Source: an uncultured Actinomycetes bacterium (GTDB lineage Bacteria > Actinomycetota > Actinomycetes > Nanopelagicales > Nanopelagicaceae). From it: 5,679 nt of DNA. Every line of letters begins with the position of its first letter. The first letter of the stretch is position 1. Location: NCBI GenBank assembly GCA_903922325.1, contig CAIXTG010000074.1, positions 1-5,679 of the forward strand, written 5' to 3'. Shown here one piece after another: positions 1 to 4,391 of the stretch. Under the pieces are notes generated by a model. The model did no database searches and was not told the origin of the DNA. It saw only the letters and a program-made list of their open reading frames with translations. Made by a program: the position numbers and the translations under genes.

Positions 1-8
1 CACTTTCG

Positions 9-81
9 AGCCCCCCACCGGAATCGAACCGGTGACCTTTTCCTTACCATGGAAACGCTCTACCGACTGAGCTAGGGGGGC
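9..81 (-). tRNA. tRNA-Thr, anticodon GGT
   Basis: Read on the minus strand this folds into a complete 73-base cloverleaf. The acceptor stem is GCCCCCC paired with GGGGGGC. The D arm is GCTC/GAGC with loop AGTCGGTA. The anticodon stem TTTCC/GGAAA encloses the loop ATGGTAA, giving anticodon GGT at positions 34-36, which reads ACC/ACT threonine codons. The T arm is ACCGG/CCGGT with loop TTCGATT. Position 73 is T, and the next bases are CGA, so the CCA end is not encoded and must be added by CCA-adding enzyme. It lies downstream of the dehydrogenase gene on the same strand, with a possible terminator between them. Confidence 0.97.
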
Positions 82-96
82 GTTGATCAGTCCCTG

Positions 97-125
97 AGCG
101 TACAGGCTCAAACGGTAAATCGAAA
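97..125 (-). promoter_or_regulatory. Candidate promoter for tRNA-Thr
   Basis: On the minus strand a TACGCT hexamer (97-102) fits the actinobacterial -10 form TAnnnT. It would start transcription about 8 bases before the mature tRNA 5' end at 81. The hexamer 17 bases further upstream, TTTCGA (120-125), matches the TTGACA consensus only weakly. It overlaps the T-run of the terminator of the preceding gene. The call rests on spacing and one good box. Confidence 0.3.
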
Positions 126-144
126 AATGGTGCTGTTACACCAT
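122..144 (-). terminator. Weak intrinsic terminator after the dehydrogenase gene
   Basis: On the minus strand, just past the dehydrogenase stop codon, a perfect 6-bp stem (ATGGTG, 6-base loop, CACCAT) is followed at once by a run of five T. This is the form of a Rho-independent terminator, though the stem is short and only half G/C. It lies between the dehydrogenase and the tRNA gene on the same strand, where transcriptional separation would make sense. Confidence 0.5.
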
Positions 145-146
145 AT

Positions 147-1097
147 TTATAGCGCTGGATCTAGCGCAATCTTACCCGTTGTCTGGCGAGCAAGCATTGC
201 TCGGTGAGCATCGCCCGCTTTGGAAAGCGGGAAGGTGGCACCGATTACTGGGTGCAATTTTCCGGCAACAACCAATTGGAAGAGTTCGTTGATTACATCG
301 TTCATCATCTCTTTTTTGCCGAAGCAATGTGAGAGCCAGAAACCAGTGATCGTTTTACTGCCACCCATTAATACCGCTGGGTTAATTGAAGTAGGCGGCG
401 TACGTGAAGCCATGCCATAAGTAATCAATCGACCAAAAGGTGCCAATACAGCCAAGCTCGCATCGAAAGTTTTTCCGCCGACCATCTCGAGAATTAAATC
501 AACTGGCTTGCCCTCATTTGCCGCCAACATAGCTGCAGCTAAATCTTCGACATTGGCATCGATAGTTACATCGGCGCCAAGTTTTTTAGCAAGAGCTGCT
601 TTTTCTGAGGAAGAAGTTACTGCAATTACTTTCGCGCCCCAAAGTTTGGCTAGTTGAATTGCGATAGTGCCAACGCCACCAGCCGCAGCATGAACAACTA
701 CGGTCTCGCCAGCTTTAACATGACCAACTGTTTTTAAAATATGCCAAGCCGTACTTCCTTGTACCAACATGCAAAGTGCTTGTTGATCAGAAACGCCAGT
801 TGGAACTTCAATCATGGCGCGTGGATGCACTGCTGCTAATTGCGCATATCCCCCAGCACCTACTGGCGCTAACACGCGGCGACCATCGGCAGTTGTTCCT
901 ACTACTTCGATACCCGGAACTAGCGGCAACTCTTGTTTTGATAAATAACTATTTTCAGTTTGATGAGTATCGGCATAATTAATTCCGATTGCAGTAACAG
1001 TAATTAACTCTTCGCTGCCTTTAGCAATCGGGTCGGCTAAATCGAGGTATTCCATAACCTCTGGGCCACCGAACTTGGTAATCTGAATAGCTTTCAT
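147..1097 (-). CDS. Zinc-free quinone oxidoreductase-like MDR dehydrogenase
   Basis: This 316-residue protein belongs to the medium-chain dehydrogenase/reductase superfamily, quinone oxidoreductase (QOR) branch. These cytosolic enzymes use NAD(P)H to reduce quinones or other activated carbonyl/enone compounds. The N-terminal GroES-like domain (about 1-120) opens with MKAIQITKFGGPEVMEY and includes LPLVPGIEVVG (57-67). The Rossmann domain (about 130-260) carries the nucleotide loop AAAGGVG (137-143), followed by QLAKLWGAKVIAVTSS. The C-terminal segment FPLSKAGDAHRAML...TTGKIAL is typical of the family. No structural-zinc cysteine cluster is present, which fits QOR rather than alcohol dehydrogenase. 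Length is normal for the family. An AGGGGAG ribosome-binding site (1105-1111), 7 bases upstream, supports this ATG. The site lies in the end of the VOC gene, so translation is probably coupled. The true substrate is unknown. Confidence 0.93.
   Translation of the reverse strand: MKAIQITKFGGPEVMEYLDLADPIAKGSEELITVTAIGINYADTHQTENSYLSKQELPLVPGIEVVGTTADGRRVLAPVGAGGYAQLAAVHPRAMIEVPTGVSDQQALCMLVQGSTAWHILKTVGHVKAGETVVVHAAAGGVGTIAIQLAKLWGAKVIAVTSSSEKAALAKKLGADVTIDANVEDLAAAMLAANEGKPVDLILEMVGGKTFDASLAVLAPFGRLITYGMASRTPPTSINPAVLMGGSKTITGFWLSHCFGKKEMMNDVINELFQLVVAGKLHPVIGATFPLSKAGDAHRAMLARQTTGKIALDPAL
187..231 (-). repeat. Two tandem hairpins inside the dehydrogenase 3' end
   Basis: Two perfect inverted repeats lie 10 bases apart within the coding sequence. 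One is 214-231, CCCGCTTT paired with AAAGCGGG around a 2-base centre (as RNA, a 7-bp stem with a 4-base loop). The other is 187-203, CGAGCAA paired with TTGCTCG around 3 bases. They encode the family-conserved segment around LSKAGDAHRAMLAR, so codon constraint may account for part of the pattern. No T-run follows either, so they are not intrinsic terminators. A role in mRNA stability is possible but unproven. Confidence 0.45.
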
Positions 1098-1101
1098 TTA
1101 A

Positions 1102-1560
1102 TTACTCCCCTACCGCAGCGTTTAGTTCGGCAACAACAATCTTATTCATTTGCAGCATTGCGTCCATAGCCGCCTTTGCTTTAACTGGATCTGGGTTAGA
1201 TAGAACTTCACCCAGCCGTTTTGGCACAATCTGCCAAGAAAGCCCCCACTTATCTTTTAACCATCCGCAGCGACTTTCTTCGCCACCATCAGCAGTTAGC
1301 GCATTCCAATACTTATCTACTTCGGCTTGATCGACGCATTCCACAAAAAGTGAAATCGCTGGTGTGAATTCAAAGTGTGGTCCGCCATTTAGGGCAAAGA
1401 ATTCGCGGCCAGCCACCGTAAAAGTCAGCGAGAAAACATCGCCACTAACGGGGCTGCGATTTACATTCTTAATCTCAGAATTTGGAATCAGTGAGGTATA
1501 AAACTCGGCAGCCGGAAGTGCGTCTTTATCAAACCAAAGAAAAGGTGTCACAGAAGTCAT
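1102..1560 (-). CDS. VOC-family (PhnB-like, 3-dmu-9_3-mt domain) protein
   Basis: This 152-residue protein is of the vicinal oxygen chelate (glyoxalase/bleomycin-resistance fold) superfamily, in the PhnB-like group often named 3-demethylubiquinone-9 3-methyltransferase-like. That name comes from a domain label and is not evidence of methyltransferase activity. Family marks are the opening TPFLWFD (5-11), FFALNGGPHFEFTPAISLFVEC (54-75), the D/E-rich helix DQAEVDKYW, and CGWLKDKWGLSWQIVP (98-113). The C-terminal helix ends in MLQMNKI. Length is typical. The biochemical role is unknown, and a dioxygenase-like or small-molecule-binding function is possible. The ATG at 1558-1560 matches the usual family N-terminus but has no recognisable Shine-Dalgarno. 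A -10-like TAGGCT lies only 6 bases upstream, so the mRNA is probably leaderless. Its stop codon is 4 bases from the dehydrogenase ATG. Confidence 0.92.
   Translation of the reverse strand: MTSVTPFLWFDKDALPAAEFYTSLIPNSEIKNVNRSPVSGDVFSLTFTVAGREFFALNGGPHFEFTPAISLFVECVDQAEVDKYWNALTADGGEESRCGWLKDKWGLSWQIVPKRLGEVLSNPDPVKAKAAMDAMLQMNKIVVAELNAAVGE
1105..1111 (-). promoter_or_regulatory. Coupled ribosome-binding site of the dehydrogenase
   Basis: AGGGGAG on the minus strand lies 7 bases from the dehydrogenase ATG and forms part of the last codons (GTA GGG GAG TAA) of the VOC gene. Ribosomes finishing the first gene would clear and reload this site, so the two proteins are probably made from one message with coupled translation. 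It is the strongest Shine-Dalgarno in the window. Confidence 0.8.
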
Positions 1561-1561
1561 G

Positions 1562-1580
1562 GGCTGAGCCTAACTCAGCC
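1562..1580. repeat. Palindrome GGCTGAG-N5-CTCAGCC at the VOC gene start
   Basis: A perfect 7-bp inverted repeat with a 5-base centre (cctaa) ends two bases upstream of the VOC start codon. Read leftward, its centre contains the proposed -10 box TAGGCT. No T-run follows on either strand, so it is not a terminator. If the gene is leaderless the repeat is not transcribed and would act as DNA, for instance as an operator over the -10. If transcription starts further upstream, it would form an RNA hairpin beside the start codon. Confidence 0.6.
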
Positions 1581-1596
1581 GCAATCAGTCTGCGAA
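1567..1596 (-). promoter_or_regulatory. Candidate leaderless promoter of the VOC-dehydrogenase operon
   Basis: On the minus strand TTCGCA (1591-1596; 4 of 6 to TTGACA) is separated by 18 bases from TAGGCT (1567-1572), which fits TAnnnT. The -10 box ends 6 bases before the A of the VOC ATG, the spacing expected if transcription begins at the start codon. The lack of any Shine-Dalgarno upstream agrees with this. The -35 lies in the left arm of the 1591-1611 palindrome. Confidence 0.5.
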
Positions 1597-1611
1597 CGCC
1601 TGCTGTTCGCA
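1591..1611. promoter_or_regulatory. Palindromic operator candidate between divergent operons
   Basis: TGCGAAC-N7-GTTCGCA is a perfect 7-bp inverted repeat, 21 bases in all, near the start of the divergent intergenic region. Its left arm supplies the proposed -35 of the leftward promoter. Its right arm ends two bases before a TAGACA -35 for the ABC operon, or itself supplies an alternative rightward -35. This geometry suits a dimeric repressor, such as a TetR-type protein, controlling both directions. No regulator gene is in the window, so the binding protein is unknown. Confidence 0.5.
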
Positions 1612-1613
1612 AC

Positions 1614-1643
1614 TAGACACCATTGCTTTAGCGTGATTACGCT
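1614..1643 (+). promoter_or_regulatory. Candidate promoter of the ABC importer operon
   Basis: TAGACA (1614-1619; 5 of 6 to TTGACA) is followed after 18 bases by TACGCT (1638-1643), a TAnnnT-type -10. Transcription would begin near 1650, leaving a leader of about 40 bases before the GTG start at 1691. A competing pair is TTCGCA (1606-1611), 17 bases, TAGCGT (1629-1634), which would mirror the leftward promoter through the palindrome. Sequence alone does not decide between them. Confidence 0.45.
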
Positions 1644-1690
1644 TCAGCACGTATTCGCACAACAATTCCACCCCACGAAATGGAGCAAAC

Positions 1691-2539
1691 GTGAAGAAGC
1701 AGACCAGTTTATTTCTAGCACTTGTAGTTGCGAGCGCTCTCGCAATTACCGGATGTTCTAAGTCAGAGACAACCGATAGTGCAACTTCAGCATCATGCGC
1801 GAAAGCTGATTTAGCAACAGTTGCATCTGGCAAGTTAACAATTGCAACCGGTGAACCTGCTTACTATCCATGGATTCTTGATGACAAGCCAGAAACCGGA
1901 ACTGGTTTTGAAGGTGCAGTCGCATATGCAGTTGCAAAGCAACTTGGTTTTAGCAACGACGAAGTAACTTGGGTTCGCACCACATTTGATGGCGCTGTAA
2001 CACCTGGCGAAAAGAACTTCGACTTCAACTTGCAGCAATTCTCGATCACACCAGATCGTCAGAAAGTTGTTGATTTCTCATCTCCTTACTACACCGCACC
2101 ACAAGCAATCGTTTCTTACGAAGGCAGCAAGATTGCTGGAAAGACTTCGATCGCAGACCTAAAGAACGCAAAGCTAGGTGCTGCAGTTGGCACAACTTCA
2201 CTTGATGCAATTGAAAACCAAATCGGAATTAAGCCTCAGGTATTTAATGACAATGCCGCTGGTGTATCAGCTCTTAAGAATGGGCAGATCGATGGCTTGG
2301 TTGTAGATCTACCAACCGCGTTCTACCTATCTGGTGTTGAGATCGATAAGGGCATCATTGTTGGTCAGCTTCCATCAACTGGATCTGGCGATCAATTCGG
2401 TCTCTTGCTTTCAAAGGACAGCAAACTGACAGCTTGCGTAACTGCAGCAGTCGATGCGATTACTGCTGATGGAACCCTCGCTGCAATCACTGAAAAGTGG
2501 CTTGCAACTGAGACAGGCGCAGCAGTTCTAAAGCCATAA
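1691..2539 (+). CDS. Amino-acid-type ABC transporter substrate-binding lipoprotein
   Basis: This 282-residue family 3 solute-binding protein captures the ligand outside the membrane for the importer encoded downstream. It starts with a lipoprotein signal: MKK, a hydrophobic core at 7-20, then the lipobox ITG-C with the lipid-anchored cysteine at 22. A Ser/Thr-rich linker follows. The mature domain begins near GKLTIATGEPAYYPW (47-61). Family motifs include GFEGAVAYAVAKQLGF (72-87), FDFNLQQFSITPDR (110-123), VVDFSSPYY (126-134), LGAAVGTTS (162-170) and ALKNGQIDGLVVDLPTAFY (194-212). Cys36 and Cys249 may form a disulfide. I recall close relatives as an actinobacterial group annotated as general or polar amino-acid binding, and the ligand cannot be read from sequence. 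The start is GTG, with GGAG (1682-1685) 5 bases upstream. It is the first gene of a three-gene operon. Confidence 0.93.
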   Translation: MKKQTSLFLALVVASALAITGCSKSETTDSATSASCAKADLATVASGKLTIATGEPAYYPWILDDKPETGTGFEGAVAYAVAKQLGFSNDEVTWVRTTFDGAVTPGEKNFDFNLQQFSITPDRQKVVDFSSPYYTAPQAIVSYEGSKIAGKTSIADLKNAKLGAAVGTTSLDAIENQIGIKPQVFNDNAAGVSALKNGQIDGLVVDLPTAFYLSGVEIDKGIIVGQLPSTGSGDQFGLLLSKDSKLTACVTAAVDAITADGTLAAITEKWLATETGAAVLKP

Positions 2540-2558
2540 GTTCAGTCCATTTACGAGT

Positions 2559-2610
2559 AGTTTGGCGACCATGTTGAACGGTCCAGACCAACAAGCATGG
2601 TCGCCAAGCT
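2559..2610 (+). promoter_or_regulatory. Long mRNA hairpin over the permease start codon
   Basis: TTGGCGACCATG (2562-2573) and CATGGTCGCCAA (2596-2607) are perfect 12-base complements around a 22-base loop. The stem extends outward through one U·G pair and two Watson-Crick pairs (2559-2561 with 2608-2610), making 15 pairs. The 5' arm contains both possible permease starts (TTG 2562, ATG 2571), so the folded mRNA would hide initiation. No T-run follows, so it is not an intrinsic terminator. It begins about 20 bases after the binding-protein stop, where it could also protect the upstream mRNA from 3' exonucleases. Such differential expression of binding protein over membrane parts is known in other ABC operons (malE-malF); here it is inferred. 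Confidence 0.75.
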
Positions 2611-3440
2611 CTCGTGAACTTGAGCGTCGGAATGCGCGGCGCCAGATTTCTCGTAAGCAATTCACGATTGCCGGCATCTCTAGTGTTTTAGTCCTAGGCG
2701 CCTTATATACCTTAATTATTACCTCCCCTGGATGGCGCGTGGTTAAAGCAACTTTCTTCGATCTTGATTACGGTCGCGAAGTTCTGCCCACAGTGTTACG
2801 TGGCCTAGTCGTAAATATTCAGCTTTCATTTATCGGTGGCTTCTTTATTGCAGTTATTGCGCTCTCGCTTGCGCTGATTCGCACTACAAAATCACCTGCA
2901 CTAACTCCATTTAGATTCTTAGCAACTGCCTACGTTGATATTTTTCGCGGTGCTCCACTCCTGCTAATTATTTTGTTAGTTGGTTTCGGAGTTCCAGCGC
3001 TTCGCTTAGCTGGTTTAACTAGCAATGTAATTGTGCTGGGAACTGTGGCAGTAGTTCTAACTTATTCGGCCTACGTTGCTGAAGTTATTCGCTCGGGCAT
3101 CATGTCAATTCATCCGAGTCAGCGAGCTGCAGCCAGATCGCTTGGGTTAACTTCTGGGCAAACCATGCGCTTTGTGGTCCTGCCCCAAGCTATTAAACGA
3201 GTAATTCCGCCGCTACTAAATGATTTTGTTTCGCTTTTGAAAGACACCGGTTTAGTTTCTATCTTGGGTGTAACCGATGCAGTGCGAGCTGCCCAAATTA
3301 ACGCTAGCCGTACTTTCAACTACACCCCTTATGTAGTCTCGGCCATCCTGTTCTTGTTAATCACAATTCCACTAACTAGATACATTGATCGCGTAATTCG
3401 CCGTAGCAGCGCCAAGCAGAATTCTGAAGGTGCGATCTAA
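2571..3440 (+). CDS. Amino-acid-type ABC transporter permease (HisM/GlnP family)
   Basis: This is the membrane component of the importer, with 289 residues from the ATG at 2571. An in-frame TTG at 2562 would add three. I prefer ATG; neither has a good Shine-Dalgarno. A charged cytoplasmic N-terminus (Arg/Lys-rich, about 15-30) precedes hydrophobic segments near 33-51, 82-104, 129-145, 152-172 and 255-270. The His/Glu/Gln permease signature is present: TYSAYVAEVIRSGIMSIHP (164-182), then RAAARSLGLTSGQTMRFVVLPQA, an EAA-type loop that docks with the ATPase. This is followed by NDFVSLLKDTGLVSILG. Only one permease gene is present, so the channel is probably a homodimer. It follows the binding protein by 31 bases, and its stop overlaps the ATPase start by one base. 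Its initiation region lies in a strong hairpin. Confidence 0.93.
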   Translation: MLNGPDQQAWSPSSRELERRNARRQISRKQFTIAGISSVLVLGALYTLIITSPGWRVVKATFFDLDYGREVLPTVLRGLVVNIQLSFIGGFFIAVIALSLALIRTTKSPALTPFRFLATAYVDIFRGAPLLLIILLVGFGVPALRLAGLTSNVIVLGTVAVVLTYSAYVAEVIRSGIMSIHPSQRAAARSLGLTSGQTMRFVVLPQAIKRVIPPLLNDFVSLLKDTGLVSILGVTDAVRAAQINASRTFNYTPYVVSAILFLLITIPLTRYIDRVIRRSSAKQNSEGAI

Positions 3441-4186
3441 TGAGTAACGTTCTAGAGCTAGTTAATGTGCGCAAATCATTTGATAGCGAACTTGTTTTAA
3501 ATGACTTATCGCTAACCGTTAAAGAACATACCGCCACTGTTTTAATTGGTGCATCTGGTTCAGGAAAATCAACACTTCTGCGCTGCATTAACTTGCTAGA
3601 AACTATCGATGATGGCCAGATCTTTCTCGATGGCCAAGAAATCTCTGACCCACTAATCAGCGTTGATGAAGTAAGACGCAAGCTAGGCATGGTTTTTCAA
3701 TCATTTAACTTATTTCCACATAAAACCGTGCTCGAAAACATCACGCTGTCACCAATCAAAGTGCACGGAATTGCGCCCGATCAAGCTCGTGAGCAAGCTA
3801 TGGTGCTGCTGAAGCGCTTTGATTTAGCCGATAAAGCAGACCAATACCCTGATCGTCTAAGCGGTGGCCAACAGCAGCGCGTGGCGATCATCCGCTCACT
3901 TGCAGTTAATCCCCGCGTTCTATTACTCGATGAAATTACCTCAGCGCTAGACCCGGTTCTAGTCAATGAAGTCTTAAGTATCGTGCGCGACCTAAAGCAC
4001 GATGGCATGACCATGGTTTTAGCAACCCATGAAATGGGCTTTGCTACCCAAGTAGCTGATGAAGTTTGTTTCTTGGAATCAGGTTTGATTCTCGAGCGTG
4101 GCAGTGCTGATCAAGTTCTAAAGAGTCCGCAACATGCAAAGACAAAAGACTTCTTAAAGCGAGTCCACGAAGCTGGTCGCCTTTAA
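3440..4186 (+). CDS. Amino-acid-type ABC transporter ATP-binding protein (GlnQ/HisP family)
   Basis: This 248-residue cytoplasmic ATPase powers the importer as a dimer bound to the permease EAA loops. All nucleotide-binding motifs are present: Walker A GASGSGKST (37-45), Q-loop Gln87 in MVFQSFNLFPH, signature LSGGQ (140-144), Walker B VLLLDE (160-165) with catalytic Glu165, D-loop SALD (168-171) and H-loop His197 in ATHEMGFA. FQSFNLFPHKTVLENI is characteristic of the polar amino-acid subfamily. The residue after the catalytic Glu is Ile (DEIT) where most relatives have Pro (DEPT), a tolerated variant in parts of the family. Its ATG overlaps the permease TAA (TAATG), with GAAGG (3426-3430) 9 bases upstream, so translation is coupled. 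It is the last gene of the operon; no terminator is evident before the convergent gene. Confidence 0.95.
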   Translation: MSNVLELVNVRKSFDSELVLNDLSLTVKEHTATVLIGASGSGKSTLLRCINLLETIDDGQIFLDGQEISDPLISVDEVRRKLGMVFQSFNLFPHKTVLENITLSPIKVHGIAPDQAREQAMVLLKRFDLADKADQYPDRLSGGQQQRVAIIRSLAVNPRVLLLDEITSALDPVLVNEVLSIVRDLKHDGMTMVLATHEMGFATQVADEVCFLESGLILERGSADQVLKSPQHAKTKDFLKRVHEAGRL

Positions 4187-4201
4187 GTTGATCCTAAAGA
4201 G

Positions 4202-4372
4202 CTACTTCTTGCCACCAAATAACTTGGCAAAGAAACCAGGTTCGACTGGATCTTTTGCATGACCCTGGCAGCGATCTTTCTTAGCTACACCTTTCAGTGC
4301 TTGCTCGATGTGATTTCCACAGCCGCTCCAGGTTGGCTTTCCGCATTTACGACAAGTTGTTCTGCTGCACAT
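4202..4372 (-). CDS. Small conserved Cys/His-rich (putative zinc-binding) protein, 56 aa
   Basis: This short reading frame starts MCSRTTCRKCGKPTWSGCG. It has Cys at 2, 7, 10, 18 and 35 and His at 21 and 38, arranged as CxxC (7-10), CxxH (18-21) and CxxH (35-38), which could bind zinc. The rest is a lysine-rich region and a FFAKLFGGKK tail. I recall near-identical cores (TCxxCGKPTWSGCGxHIEQAL...RCxGH) in many actinobacterial genomes, always as uncharacterised small proteins, so the gene is probably real despite its length. GGAG (4381-4384) lies 8 bases before the ATG. It starts 19 bases after the stop of the flavoprotein-rhodanese gene and is probably co-transcribed with it, suggesting but not proving a thiol or metal link. 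Its function is unknown. Confidence 0.85.
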   Translation of the reverse strand: MCSRTTCRKCGKPTWSGCGNHIEQALKGVAKKDRCQGHAKDPVEPGFFAKLFGGKK

Positions 4373-4391
4373 AATCTTTGCTCCGATTCTG

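Noticed and set aside
1591..1611. Resemblance to an actinobacterial LexA/SOS box (CGAAC...GTTCG)
   Set aside because: The half-sites match, but the spacer is wrong: LexA boxes have CGAAC-N4-GTTCG, and here the inner distance is seven bases. Neither flanking operon is a DNA-repair unit.
1585..1833. An 82-residue minus-strand reading frame overlapping the binding-protein start
   Set aside because: It lies opposite the lipoprotein signal peptide and the promoter region and resembles no family I recognise. The plus-strand gene is clearly real, so this is a shadow.
2559..2610. Intrinsic terminator or riboswitch between the binding protein and permease
   Set aside because: No T-run follows the stem, and no known riboswitch consensus is visible. 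Half of the structure lies in coding sequence, so a start-codon-sequestering hairpin fits better.
3376..3690. A 104-residue minus-strand reading frame across the permease/ATPase junction
   Set aside because: It is antisense to the Walker A region of an unmistakable ATPase and has no family features.
4181..4199. Bidirectional terminator between the convergent genes (CTTTA...TAAAG)
   Set aside because: The stem is only 5 A/T-rich pairs with a 9-base loop and lacks a proper T-run on either strand.
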